DNA of 64,000 nucleotides from an uncultured Blautia sp. GTDB taxonomy: Bacteria > Bacillota > Clostridia > Lachnospirales > Lachnospiraceae. Both the position numbers and the translations under genes were made by a program. Numbering within the stretch: position 1 is the first letter of the stretch; the number at the start of each line of letters is the position of its first letter. The notes beneath the pieces are model-generated. The model had not been told where the DNA came from. It saw only the letters and a list, made by a program, of their open reading frames with translations, and searched no databases. This document shows positions 25,660 through 34,797 of this stretch, in pieces. The stretch is taken from NCBI GenBank assembly GCA_937893675.1, contig CALBGI010000041.1, positions 27,309 to 91,308 of the forward strand, read 5' to 3'.

Positions 25660-25881
25660 ATGGAGATTCAGATTCGGGATGAATTTATAAAACTCGGACA
25701 GGCGTTAAAGCTTGCCGGTGTTGTAGAAGACGGAGTGGAAGCAAAATATGTGATCACGGAGGGGCTTGTAAAAGTAAACGGGGAAACCGATTTGCGCAGG
25801 GGCCGCAAAGTATATGACAGCGATGTGATCTCTTACAACGGACAGGAAATAAAAATAATCGGGGGCAGGAATGCATATTGA
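25660..25881 (+). CDS. S4-domain RNA-binding protein (YaaA type)
   Basis: A 73-residue stand-alone S4 domain with IKLGQALKLAGVVEDGVEAKYVI, VNGETDLRRGRKVYDSD, typical of the small protein between dnaN and recF in Firmicutes (YaaA/YlmH-like). It probably binds structured RNA, possibly ribosomal. It overlaps recF by 11 bases, so the two are translationally coupled. Confidence 0.92.
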   Translation: MEIQIRDEFIKLGQALKLAGVVEDGVEAKYVITEGLVKVNGETDLRRGRKVYDSDVISYNGQEIKIIGGRNAY

Positions 25882-26962
25882 ATCCATTCAGCTTTCCAAT
25901 TTCAGGAATTATGAAAGTCTTTATATGGAATTTGACAAAGGAACGAATATTCTGTATGGAGACAATGCCCAGGGAAAGACGAATATCCTGGAATCCGTAT
26001 ATCTGTGCGGAACCAGCAAATCTCATAAGGGGAGTAAGGATAAAGAGATGATTCGTTTTCAAAACGAAGAATCCCATATTCGTATGATGGTAAAAAAAGA
26101 CGGTCTGTCTTACAAAATTGATATGCACCTTCGGAAAAACAGGGCCAAAGGAGTTGCCATCAACGGACTTCCCATAAAAAAAGCCAGAGAGCTTCTCGGG
26201 GTGGTCAATCTGGTTTTCTTTTCTCCGGAGGATTTGAATATCATCAAAAACGGTCCGGGGGAACGAAGACGGTTTCTGGATTTGGAGCTTTGTCAGCTTG
26301 ACAGCGTATATATTACCGAGCTTGCCGGATATAACCATATTGTCAATCAGAGAAATAAGCTTTTGAAGGATCTGCTTCATCAGCCGAAGCTTAAGGATAC
26401 CCTGGATATCTGGGATATGCAGATGGTAAAATATGGGTGTCAGATTATTCGGAAAAGAAAAAACTTTATCTGTGAATTAAACGAAATTATCCGGGACATT
26501 CACCGGAACCTTACAGGCAAAACAGAAGAAATCCATGTGATCTACGAGCCAAATGTAAACGAGGAAGAGTTTGAACCGCTTCTCTTGAAAAACAGAGACA
26601 GGGATATTCGTATGAAATTAAGCTCTACAGGTCCGCATCGGGATGATTTTTGTGTAATGGTCAACGGAATTGACATTCGTAAATACGGTTCCCAGGGACA
26701 GCAGCGGACAGCCGCGCTTTCTTTGAAGCTGTCGGAGATTTATCTGGTAAAGAAAAAGATCAAGGATACGCCGGTGCTTCTTCTGGATGATGTGCTCTCC
26801 GAACTTGACAGAAATCGTCAGACATACCTTCTGGACAGCATTCATGATATCCAGACCCTGATCACCTGTACAGGTCTTGATGATTTTGTAAGCCATCAGT
26901 TTGAAATCAACAAGGTTTTTCAGGTTGTGAAAGGAAATGTCTACCTTCCATACCAGAAATAA
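25871..26962 (+). CDS. recF: DNA replication and repair protein RecF
   Basis: SMC-like ABC ATPase that helps load RecA at gaps with RecOR. Walker A GDNAQGKTNILES (residues about 31-43), signature region SQGQQRTAALSLKLSE and Walker B VLLLDDVLSELD near 300. The 363 residues are standard. Start overlaps the S4 gene; gyrB does not follow directly as in Bacillus but lies 30 kb away. Confidence 0.96.
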   Translation: MHIESIQLSNFRNYESLYMEFDKGTNILYGDNAQGKTNILESVYLCGTSKSHKGSKDKEMIRFQNEESHIRMMVKKDGLSYKIDMHLRKNRAKGVAINGLPIKKARELLGVVNLVFFSPEDLNIIKNGPGERRRFLDLELCQLDSVYITELAGYNHIVNQRNKLLKDLLHQPKLKDTLDIWDMQMVKYGCQIIRKRKNFICELNEIIRDIHRNLTGKTEEIHVIYEPNVNEEEFEPLLLKNRDRDIRMKLSSTGPHRDDFCVMVNGIDIRKYGSQGQQRTAALSLKLSEIYLVKKKIKDTPVLLLDDVLSELDRNRQTYLLDSIHDIQTLITCTGLDDFVSHQFEINKVFQVVKGNVYLPYQK

Positions 26963-26985
26963 ATGAAAAAATGAAATAAAGTTTT

Positions 26986-27014
26986 TTGACAAGAAAAAGG
27001 GCATATGTTACACT
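26986..27014 (+). promoter_or_regulatory. sigma-A promoter of the TPR/AAA-like gene
   Basis: Perfect TTGACA (26986-26991), 17-base spacer and TACACT (27009-27014), just downstream of recF and 19 bases before the next start codon. Confidence 0.75.
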
Positions 27015-27032
27015 GTTTTTAATTACGGAAAG

Positions 27033-29285
27033 TTGGTGAATATCTTGGATAAAGAAGAATTTCGAATCAAACTGGAAGAAATCAATCACCTGGTAGAGAA
27101 AAAAGATTACAAAGGTGCGATGAGCGTTGTTGACAGCATTGACTGGCGTCGGGTAAAAAATGTCCGCACCCTGTGTGTGGTAGGTGAGATTTATGCCGCA
27201 AACAAACGCTATGAAGACAGCCGGGAAATCTTTTTGCTTGCATACCACAGAGCTTCCATTGGAAAAAATATACTCTATCGCTTGATCGAAGTATCTCTGA
27301 AAATGGGAGATGTGGAAGAAGCAGAGGAATTCTATAATGAATTTCTGGAGATTGCCCCCAATGACAATACCAAATATATTTTGCAGTACAAAATATACAA
27401 AGAAAAGGGCGCTTCTTTAGAAGCGCAGATCAAAATTCTCGAGGAATATAAGGAGCGGGAATTTACAGAGAAATGGACGTATGAACTGGCCAAGCTTTAC
27501 TACAAGGCAGGGGACAAAGAAAAATGTTTAAGTCTCTGTGACGAGATGGTTCTGTGGTTCAGCGAGGGAAGCTATGTGATGAAAGCGCTTGATCTGAAGA
27601 TGCGGATGGGCGTTCTCACGGGAGAAGAAAAAGAGAAATACGAAAAGCAGTTTGTTCCCAAGCTTCTTGCACCGGAAGACGCAGAGCTTCTCAAAGAAAA
27701 GAAAGCTTCCGAAGCACCGGAAGAAGGTTTCTCCGAAGGGCCTGCGATTGAGAGCATTCGTATCCGCAGCGACAAGGATTTAAGCGATGCGGAAACTTTG
27801 CAGGATAAGATTTCCAAGGGATTCAGGGATATTTTCGGCTCCAAGAAGAAGGAGGAAGAAGAGGAATCCTTGCAGGAAGAGGATCCCGCAGAGGAAATTC
27901 CTGAGGAAATGATCAAGCAGACGATTTCCAAAGAAGAATTTGCAGAGATCCCTCAGCTGGAAAAAGAAGGTGCTGCTCCGACTCCGGCTGCAGAGATGAA
28001 AATGCCGGAACTGAATATTCCGGAAAGTATAAAAAAACCGGAAATCGTAATGCCAAGCTTTATTATGGGAAGCATGGATGAAATTGCAGCCTCTGTGGAA
28101 GAAGAGCGCAAAGAAAAAGAAGAGCAGCCGAATCCGGAAGAAGAGGACTTTGATTTCAATTTGGAAGACACTATTCTTGCCGCGGCTTCCGCCCAGGGAA
28201 TTGATATTCCGGACAAGACAGAAGAGGAAGAAAATCTGTCCGGCGAGGAGGAGCCTTCTGTTGAAGAAAAAAGCGAAACAGAAGAAGCTTTAGAGCTGGA
28301 AGAAGAGCCAATGACAGAGGAAGACCTTCAGAGAGCGGAAGAAGAATTTCTGAATGGAGGCTCTGCGGAAAGAGAAGAATTTGATTCGGAGCTTTTTGAG
28401 GAGACCATTCAGGAGGAAGGTCAGGAAGAGCCTTCACTGGAGGAGCTTCATCTCACAGAGGAAGAAGAGCTGGAGCAGTTTATTGATTCCATGAAACCGG
28501 TGGATGACAGAGATGCGCTGGATATTGTGCCAAGAGCTTCCGAGCTGGATGATGCCGAAAAGAAGCTTTTCACCTATTTTGCAAAAATTCCGGGAATGAA
28601 GGAACAGATCGTGGAAGCGCTGACAGATGTGCAGGAAGCTGCCGCTGACAGCACCTCCAAAACAGGAAATATCATTGTGATGGGCGGAAAGGAAACAGGA
28701 AAAACAAGGCTGATCGGAAGTCTGATTCCTGCAATCTGTCGGGAACTGAATCTGGAAGCTGCAAAGGTTGCCTATGTTTTTGCAGAGCAGATCAACGGAA
28801 AAAATATTTCCGCTATGGTGCAGAAGCTTTCCGGAGGATTTTTTGTGATCGAAAATGCAAATCAGCTTACGCAGGAAACCGCGGATCAGCTGGAAAAAGC
28901 CATGGATGCGGATACCGAAGGAATGATCGTGATCCTTGAGGACGAAAAAATCGGAATGCGCAAATTGATCGCGAGATTTCCGAAGCTTGCCAAAAAGTTC
29001 ACCTCTGTGATCAATATTCCGGTATTTACCAACGATGAGCTGGTGATGTTTGCAAAAGTGTATACAAAAGAAAACGGATACCGGATTGACCAGATGGGCC
29101 TGCTTGCCCTCTATAATCTGATCGGAATCAATCAGAAAGAGGATGAGCCCATGTGTATTGGAATTGTAAAAGAAATGCTCGACAATGCCATGGCAAAAAC
29201 CCGTGGAAAATTTAAAAAGAGCGTATCCAAAAAGCGGATCGACCGGGACGGTTTTATCACGCTTTACGAAAAAGATTTTATTTAA
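27033..29285 (+). CDS. TPR-repeat protein with acidic linker and C-terminal AAA-like ATPase domain
   Basis: A 750-residue protein with three parts. Residues 1-200 are alpha-helical TPR-like repeats (YEDSREIFLLAYHRA, GDVEEAEEFYNEFLEIAPND, AKLYYKAGDKEKCLSLCDEM). Residues about 215-495 form a long Glu-rich, low-complexity linker. The C-terminal third has a P-loop IVMGGKETGKTRLIG near 549-562, FFVIENANQL as a Walker-B-like strand near 603-612, and ARFPKLAKKFTSVINIPVF...ENGYRID resembling the sensor region of CbbX/SpoVK AAA proteins. Walker B Asp-Glu is degenerate, so ATP may be bound rather than hydrolysed (inference). Start GTG at 27033, or TTG four codons later; both lack a strong site. No named function. 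Confidence 0.75.
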   Translation: MVNILDKEEFRIKLEEINHLVEKKDYKGAMSVVDSIDWRRVKNVRTLCVVGEIYAANKRYEDSREIFLLAYHRASIGKNILYRLIEVSLKMGDVEEAEEFYNEFLEIAPNDNTKYILQYKIYKEKGASLEAQIKILEEYKEREFTEKWTYELAKLYYKAGDKEKCLSLCDEMVLWFSEGSYVMKALDLKMRMGVLTGEEKEKYEKQFVPKLLAPEDAELLKEKKASEAPEEGFSEGPAIESIRIRSDKDLSDAETLQDKISKGFRDIFGSKKKEEEEESLQEEDPAEEIPEEMIKQTISKEEFAEIPQLEKEGAAPTPAAEMKMPELNIPESIKKPEIVMPSFIMGSMDEIAASVEEERKEKEEQPNPEEEDFDFNLEDTILAAASAQGIDIPDKTEEEENLSGEEEPSVEEKSETEEALELEEEPMTEEDLQRAEEEFLNGGSAEREEFDSELFEETIQEEGQEEPSLEELHLTEEEELEQFIDSMKPVDDRDALDIVPRASELDDAEKKLFTYFAKIPGMKEQIVEALTDVQEAAADSTSKTGNIIVMGGKETGKTRLIGSLIPAICRELNLEAAKVAYVFAEQINGKNISAMVQKLSGGFFVIENANQLTQETADQLEKAMDADTEGMIVILEDEKIGMRKLIARFPKLAKKFTSVINIPVFTNDELVMFAKVYTKENGYRIDQMGLLALYNLIGINQKEDEPMCIGIVKEMLDNAMAKTRGKFKKSVSKKRIDRDGFITLYEKDFI

Positions 29286-29306
29286 AAATATAGAAAGTCA
29301 GGATGT

Positions 29307-30188
29307 ATGAATATGGCCGAACCTTATCTTGGAAACCCGAAATATACCATTGAAGTTCTTCAAAAGTATGATTTTGCATTTCAGAAAAGGTTCGGTCAGA
29401 ATTTTTTGATCGATACCCATGTTCTGGAAAAAATCATTGCAGCAGCGCAGATCACAAAAGACGATTTTGTGCTGGAAATAGGTCCCGGCATCGGAACGCT
29501 GACGCAGTATCTGGCGCAGGCTGCAGGAGAAGTGGCTGCAGTGGAAATCGATAAATCCCTGATTCCTATTCTCAAAGACACCTTGAATGGTTGGGATAAT
29601 GTGGAAGTGATCAACGAGGATATCCTGAAGGTAGATATCCGAAAACTCGCAGAGGAAAAAAATCATGGAAAACCCATCAAGGTGGTTGCAAATCTTCCCT
29701 ACTACATTACCACCCCGATCATTATGGGACTTTTTGAAAATCAGGTGCCTATGGATTCCATTACCATTATGATACAGAAAGAGGTTGCGGACCGGATGCA
29801 GGTCGGACCGGGAACAAAGGATTATGGAGCGCTTTCTTTGGCAGTGCAGTATTATGCAAAGCCCTCCATTGTAGCCAATGTGCCGCCGAACTGCTTTATG
29901 CCAAGACCAAAGGTAGGCAGTGCAGTGATCAGACTGGAGCGCTATCAGGAGCCGCCGGTTCAGGTGGAGGATGAACGCCAGATGTTTCGGATCATCCGGG
30001 CATCGTTTAACCAGAGAAGAAAAACGCTTGTCAATGGGCTAAAGAATGCACAGGACATTCCTTTTACAAAGGAACAGATTGAGGAAGCGCTCACAAGCTG
30101 CGGATTTTCGTTGAATATCCGAGGCGAAGCGCTTGATCTTGCTGAATTTGCGGCACTTTCCAATGCGTTTTCAAAAATGACAAAATAA
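29307..30188 (+). CDS. rsmA: 16S rRNA (adenine1518/1519-N6)-dimethyltransferase
   Basis: KsgA-type methyltransferase, a late 30S maturation step. The 293 residues start near KRFGQNFLIDTHVLEKI and show SAM motif LEIGPGIGTLTQYLAQ, acidic loop AVEIDK and catalytic NLPYYITTPI. The gene begins 21 bases after the TPR/AAA gene and is probably cotranscribed; a strong terminator follows. Two ATGs lie two codons apart at the start. Confidence 0.96.
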   Translation: MNMAEPYLGNPKYTIEVLQKYDFAFQKRFGQNFLIDTHVLEKIIAAAQITKDDFVLEIGPGIGTLTQYLAQAAGEVAAVEIDKSLIPILKDTLNGWDNVEVINEDILKVDIRKLAEEKNHGKPIKVVANLPYYITTPIIMGLFENQVPMDSITIMIQKEVADRMQVGPGTKDYGALSLAVQYYAKPSIVANVPPNCFMPRPKVGSAVIRLERYQEPPVQVEDERQMFRIIRASFNQRRKTLVNGLKNAQDIPFTKEQIEEALTSCGFSLNIRGEALDLAEFAALSNAFSKMTK

Positions 30189-30219
30189 AAAGTATCCGGT
30201 GGCTGGCCGGATACTTTTT
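30187..30219 (+). terminator. intrinsic terminator of rsmA
   Basis: Thirteen-base perfect stem AAAAAGTATCCGG/CCGGATACTTTTT (30187-30199 with 30207-30219) around a seven-base loop, starting at the rsmA stop codon. Confidence 0.9.
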
Positions 30220-30737
30220 GATTATATAATAAAAAAGGAAGGAGAGTCGATTATCTCCGAAGAGATAATCAACATATGAAAAAGAAAAATTTTATTTTAC
30301 AAGCATAGTATAGCCGGAAATTATGAGAAAATCATGTTTATCTTGTAAAAAAATGGTGAACGAAAACAGAATGTTTTATGAATTTGAAAATAGACAGAGC
30401 ATATAGCCTATAAAATGGTGGGCAAAATTGATTTTGTGAAAGATTTATTTAATGAAAAAACTTATAACTATACAAAATATACAATGGAAATAAAAAATAA
30501 AAGAAAAGAGGATATTAGAATTTTATAAAAAAACAGATATGCACAAAAATAAATTGTGCAAATAAACTAAAATTTCACTAAATGTTCATATTTTGTTCAT
30601 TTTTAATTGTTATGATAATAACAGTTCGAAAGAACTGCTGAATGAAGATGTAATGAGAATCATTACACATACAATTTTTTCATAATAATTGCCCCGGTAA
30701 ACCACTACCGGGGCACTCCTCGTTTTTGGAGGATTTT
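30220..30737. other. AT-rich stretch with mini-ORFs and several hairpins
   Basis: No standard gene. From left to right: a perfect nine-base hairpin GATTATCTC/GAGATAATC (30249-30270) between an AGGAGAG motif and a ten-codon ORF (MKKKNFILQA); a 27-codon ORF at 30323-30406 with a CLSC pair; a 37-codon ORF at 30415-30528 (MVGKIDFVKDLFNEK..), both with weak ribosome sites; then hairpins CAGTTC-GAAA-GAACTG (30622-30637), GTAATGA/TCATTAC (30650-30666) and GCCCCGGTA/TACCGGGGC (30691-30714). The last may terminate transcription from either side. The mini-ORFs could be decayed gene remnants; the hairpin row may be a structured RNA. Confidence 0.45.
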
Positions 30738-31388
30738 TTAATGAGGCATTTCGCCGTATTTCTGAATTTCGTTATTCAATTCTTCCATTCGTTTATCCAA
30801 ATCAGCAATATATTTTGCACAGTCTCTAAGCTCCTGCGAGATGTAGTCCGGACCGTCCCCCTCAAATTTATAGTGGATCTTGTGCTCCAGAGTTGCCCAG
30901 AAATCCTGCGCTACTGTCCGTATCTGTATTTCTACCTTGGTGTCGATAATGGCATCCGAGAGAAACACAGGTACGGTCACAAGCATGTGATAGCTTCGAT
31001 AGCCGCTCTTTTTGGGGTTTTTCATATAATCCTTTACGGAAAGAATGGTGAGATCGCCCTGTTTGCTCAGCATATCCGCAATTTTGTAAATGTCTGAGGT
31101 GAAGGAGCAGGTGATCCGGATTCCTGCAATGTCATTGACATAGCGGACCATGTTTTCTATGGAGCTTTCATATCCATGACGTTTTAGCTTTTTTACAATA
31201 CTGGTGGAAGTTTTGATTCTTGAATTGACATGCTCAATGGGATTGTATTTGTGCCGGTTTTTAAATTCGTCGTTTAGAATGTCAATTTTTGTATTAATGC
31301 TTTTCAGCGCGGAGGTATAAAGAAAAATAACCATTTCCCAGTCATTGATCTCTTTGATATCCCGCAGTGGTACTGATTTTTGCTGCAT
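30738..31388 (-). CDS. RelQ-like small alarmone (p)ppGpp synthetase
   Basis: A 216-residue protein with a RelA/SpoT synthetase domain and no hydrolase domain, as in RelQ/YjbM small alarmone synthetases that transfer pyrophosphate to GDP/GTP. Visible motifs: HVNSRIKTSTSIVKKLKRHG, DIAGIRITCSF, KNPKKSGYRSYHMLV (substrate binding), VEIQIRTVAQDFWATLEHKIHYK. A C-terminal helix probably mediates tetramer formation. It is oriented head-on to replication. The ribosome site (GGATATAGGT) is weak. A GC-rich hairpin 24 bases past the stop may terminate it. Confidence 0.9.
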   Translation of the reverse strand: MQQKSVPLRDIKEINDWEMVIFLYTSALKSINTKIDILNDEFKNRHKYNPIEHVNSRIKTSTSIVKKLKRHGYESSIENMVRYVNDIAGIRITCSFTSDIYKIADMLSKQGDLTILSVKDYMKNPKKSGYRSYHMLVTVPVFLSDAIIDTKVEIQIRTVAQDFWATLEHKIHYKFEGDGPDYISQELRDCAKYIADLDKRMEELNNEIQKYGEMPH

Positions 31389-31564
31389 ACCTATATCCTT
31401 TCAAAAAATAAGAGGTTACAATCTTTACTATAGCAGTTATTAAACGTCAAGGCAATAGAAACCAGAATGTGTTTCCATTCAAAGATTAAGTGTGTTATAC
31501 TGCACTTAGAAATAGACATTCAGGTGAAAAGATGTACAGAAATTGAGAAAAGAGGTATTGGATC

Positions 31565-32473
31565 ATGGCAGAGACAATGAAAGATTACGAGGCAGAGCTG
31601 GAAGCATCCTTCAAGAAGATCGAAGAAGGAGATATTCTTACAGGAACAGTGATCAGTGTGGATGAAAAAGAAGTGATTCTTGATTTAAGATATTATGCAG
31701 AGGGAATTATACCGGCGGAAAATTACAGCAGAGAGCCTGGATTTTCCATAAAGGATCAGGTACATGTGGGCGATGAGGTGTCTGCCACGGTTGTGAGACG
31801 AGATGACGGACACGGAAATATTCTTCTTTCCAGGATTGAGGCAGCCGATATTCTGGCCTGGGATAAGCTTTTGGAACTGAAGGAATCAAAAGAGATTCTG
31901 GAGGTTGTGGTTAAGGATGTAGTAAAAGCGGGAGTGATCGCTTATGTAGAAGGTGTGCGCGGCTTTATTCCGGCATCGAAGCTTTCTCTTTCCTATGTGG
32001 AAAATCTGGAGGATTATCTGGATAAGTCCATAGAAGTACAGGTATTTGATGTGGATAAGGATCAGAAACGGTTAATTCTTTCCGCAAAGGAGATACTGAA
32101 AGAAAGAGCAGAAGAGCAGCGCAAAAAGAGCATTTCCAATGTACAGGTAGGCTTTGTCACAGAGGGCACGGTAGAAAGCCTTCAGCCTTACGGCGCCTTT
32201 GTAAATCTTGGAAACGGCCTTTCCGGTCTGGTGCATATTTCCCAGATTTGCGAAAAGAGAATCAAAAAACCTTCTGAGGTGCTTGCAGAGGGAGATAAAG
32301 TAAAGGTAAAAGTAATTGCCATCAAAGACGGAAAATTGAGTCTCAGCATCAAGGAAGCTTCGGACATGATGGCAAAAGAAATCGAAGAGGAAGTGATCGA
32401 GCTTCCCGATGCAAAGGAACAGGCATCCACATCGCTGGGAGCTCTGTTTGCCAACCTTAAGCTGGATAAATAA
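31565..32473 (+). CDS. S1 RNA-binding domain protein (short ribosomal S1-like)
   Basis: A 302-residue protein with three S1 OB-fold domains: about residues 18-88 (GDILTGTVISVDEKEVILDLRY), 105-175 (VVVKDVVKAGVIAYVEGVRGFIP) and 192-264 (GFVTEGTVESLQPYGAFVNLGNGLSGLVHISQI). The third is the best match to a canonical RNA-binding S1 unit. Firmicute S1 homologues are shorter than the E. coli protein and bind RNA; a role in translation initiation is uncertain. The leader (31490-31560) contains a TATACT -10 near 31496 with a poor -35. Pyrophosphatase gene follows after 17 bases. Confidence 0.88.
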   Translation: MAETMKDYEAELEASFKKIEEGDILTGTVISVDEKEVILDLRYYAEGIIPAENYSREPGFSIKDQVHVGDEVSATVVRRDDGHGNILLSRIEAADILAWDKLLELKESKEILEVVVKDVVKAGVIAYVEGVRGFIPASKLSLSYVENLEDYLDKSIEVQVFDVDKDQKRLILSAKEILKERAEEQRKKSISNVQVGFVTEGTVESLQPYGAFVNLGNGLSGLVHISQICEKRIKKPSEVLAEGDKVKVKVIAIKDGKLSLSIKEASDMMAKEIEEEVIELPDAKEQASTSLGALFANLKLDK

Positions 32474-32490
32474 ACGACAGGTGAATGTGA

Positions 32491-34161
32491 ATGAAAAATC
32501 AGGAGAAAATATTTGTCATCGGACACAAAAATCCGGATACGGATTCTATCTGTTCAGCCATTGCCTATGCGGATATCAAAAACCGCACTATGCAGGAAAA
32601 GAAATATGTTCCGAAGAGGGCCGGACAGATCAATGAGGAGACCCAGTATGTGCTGAATTATTTTGGCGTACAGGCTCCGGGGTATATTGGAAACATTGGC
32701 ACGCAGGTAAAAGACATGGATATTCGGATCAGCCCGGAGGTGGACAAAACCATGTCTCTGAAAAATGCCTGGGATCTTATGCGGGAGAACAGCATTGTAA
32801 CGCTTCCCATTCGGGACAAAGAGGGCGTGCTGGAGGGACTTCTCACCATTGGAGATATTGCGCAGACGTATATGGACACCACGGACAGTTATCTTCTTTC
32901 CAACGCAAGGACACAGTACAAACGGATCGCGGAGACCCTGGACGGTGTGATCCTGGAAGGAAATGAACACGGATATTTTGTGGACGGCAAGGTTCTTGTC
33001 GGAACGGCGAATCCGGAGATGATGAAGCAGTATATTGAGGAAAATGATATGCTGATCCTGGGCGACAGAACCGAGGATCATCTTCAGGCCATCAAGCAGA
33101 ATGTGAGCTGCATTATTGTGGGAATGGGAATTGAAGTATCTGAGGAGGTTTTAAAGCTTGCTCATGAGAGAAATATCATTGTGATCATGTCTCCCTACGA
33201 TACGTTTACCATATCCAGGCTGATCAATCAGAGTATTCCTGTAAAATTTATTATGAAAAAGGACAATCTGATCACCTTTTCCACGGAGGATTTTACAGAC
33301 GATATTCAGGATGTGATGATCAAGAACCGGCATCGGGCATTTCCGGTCATCAATAAGCGGGGAAAATGTATCGGAACCATATCCAGGCGAAATTTTCTGG
33401 ACATGCATAAGAAAAAAGTTGTGCTGGTAGACCACAATGAAAAAGGCCAGGCCGTGGAAAACATTGAAAAGGCGGATATTCTGGAAATCATAGATCATCA
33501 TAAGCTGGGCTCGCTGGAAACGATCAATCCGATTTCTTTCAGAAATCAGCCGGTGGGCTGTACAGCGACGATCCTCTACCAGATGTACGGCGAGCAGAGA
33601 CTGGATATTTCTCCGACCATTGCAGGGCTTTTGTGCGCAGCCATCATTTCGGATACGCTGATGTTCCGCTCACCTACCTGTACTTTGCAGGACAAAATGG
33701 CTGCCGGTGCATTGGCATTGATTGCCGGGATTGATATTCCGGAATTTGCAAAAGCTATGTTTAAAGCAGGAAGCAACCTGAAGGATAAGGCACCGGAGGA
33801 GATTTTTTATCAGGATTACAAAAAATTTATCGCAGAGGGAAATGTTACCTTCAGTGTTGGGCAGATCAGCTCCATGGATGCGGAAGAGCTGAAAACCATC
33901 CGCGAAAAACTGAAGCCGTTCCTCATAAGCGAATGCGGGCGTCATGGGGTTTCCATGGTTTATTTCATGCTCACAAATATTATCGACGAATCCACAGAGC
34001 TTCTTTTTTATGGAGAAGGAAGCGAGGAGCTGGCAAAAATGGCGTTTCACATGGAGCCGGAGGATGGAAGCATGAAGCTTGCAGGCGTGGTTTCCAGGAA
34101 GAAACAGCTGATTCCTGCCATGATGGAGGCAGTTCAGCTTCTTCAGAACGATTTCAGTTAG
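32491..34161 (+). CDS. manganese-dependent inorganic pyrophosphatase with CBS and DRTGG domains
   Basis: Family II PPase, which hydrolyses pyrophosphate. The 556 residues include an N-terminal DHH part (IGHKNPDTDSICSAIAYA, residues about 8-25), an inserted pair of CBS domains split by a DRTGG domain (about 70-305), the metal-binding DHNE and IIDHHKLGSLET (near 320-340) and a C-terminal DHHA2 domain. CBS-PPases are regulated by adenine nucleotides and diadenosine polyphosphates in other Clostridia (family knowledge). It is next to the S1 gene and upstream of flavoredoxin. Confidence 0.93.
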   Translation: MKNQEKIFVIGHKNPDTDSICSAIAYADIKNRTMQEKKYVPKRAGQINEETQYVLNYFGVQAPGYIGNIGTQVKDMDIRISPEVDKTMSLKNAWDLMRENSIVTLPIRDKEGVLEGLLTIGDIAQTYMDTTDSYLLSNARTQYKRIAETLDGVILEGNEHGYFVDGKVLVGTANPEMMKQYIEENDMLILGDRTEDHLQAIKQNVSCIIVGMGIEVSEEVLKLAHERNIIVIMSPYDTFTISRLINQSIPVKFIMKKDNLITFSTEDFTDDIQDVMIKNRHRAFPVINKRGKCIGTISRRNFLDMHKKKVVLVDHNEKGQAVENIEKADILEIIDHHKLGSLETINPISFRNQPVGCTATILYQMYGEQRLDISPTIAGLLCAAIISDTLMFRSPTCTLQDKMAAGALALIAGIDIPEFAKAMFKAGSNLKDKAPEEIFYQDYKKFIAEGNVTFSVGQISSMDAEELKTIREKLKPFLISECGRHGVSMVYFMLTNIIDESTELLFYGEGSEELAKMAFHMEPEDGSMKLAGVVSRKKQLIPAMMEAVQLLQNDFS

Positions 34162-34173
34162 AAAGGAATGCGT

Positions 34174-34755
34174 ATGGCGAAACAAGTCTGGAAACCGGGA
34201 AATATGCTCTATCCTCTGCCGGCGGTGATGGTAAGCGTAACCGATGGAAAAGGGCAGGACAATATCATCACCATTGCCTGGGCTGGCACGGTATGTACCA
34301 ATCCGCCCATGGTGTCCATTTCTGTGCGTCCCTCACGCTATTCCTATGAAATGCTGAAGGAAACGGGAGAATTTGTCATAAATCTTACAACAGAGGACCT
34401 GGCTTTTGCCACAGATTTCTGCGGCGTTCGTTCCGGAAGAGACGTGGACAAATTCAGGGAAATGCATCTTACCAAAGAAAAAGCGCAGTTTGTGAAAGCG
34501 CCCATGATAGGCGAGGCTCCGGTATGCATTGAATGCAGGGTTCGGGAAATAAAAGAGCTTGGCTCTCATCATATGTTTCTCGCAGATGTCCTGGCCGTGC
34601 ATGCGGAGGAAGAATATATGGATGAAAAGGGCAAATTTCATCTGAATTTGTCGAAGCTTCTGGTTTATTCCCATGGAAAATATCTCGCAACGGGCAAATG
34701 TCTCGGGACTTTTGGCTTTAGTGTAAAAAAGAAGAAAAACAAAGGGAAACGTTAG
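34174..34755 (+). CDS. flavin reductase-like protein (flavoredoxin family)
   Basis: A 193-residue FMN-binding split-barrel protein. Motifs: PLPAVMVSVTDGKGQDNIITIAWAG, TNPPMVSISVRPSRYSYEM and GEFVINLTTEDLAFATDFCGV, then a basic C-terminus (KKKKNKGKR). Members act as flavin reductases or FMN electron carriers. The second of two ATGs is chosen because AAAGGA lies seven bases before it. The gene starts 12 bases after the pyrophosphatase stop, hence the same operon. Confidence 0.88.
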   Translation: MAKQVWKPGNMLYPLPAVMVSVTDGKGQDNIITIAWAGTVCTNPPMVSISVRPSRYSYEMLKETGEFVINLTTEDLAFATDFCGVRSGRDVDKFREMHLTKEKAQFVKAPMIGEAPVCIECRVREIKELGSHHMFLADVLAVHAEEEYMDEKGKFHLNLSKLLVYSHGKYLATGKCLGTFGFSVKKKKNKGKR

Positions 34756-34797
34756 ATATTTTAGAAAGGATTGCGATATCAGGTGGCTTGTGCTAAA

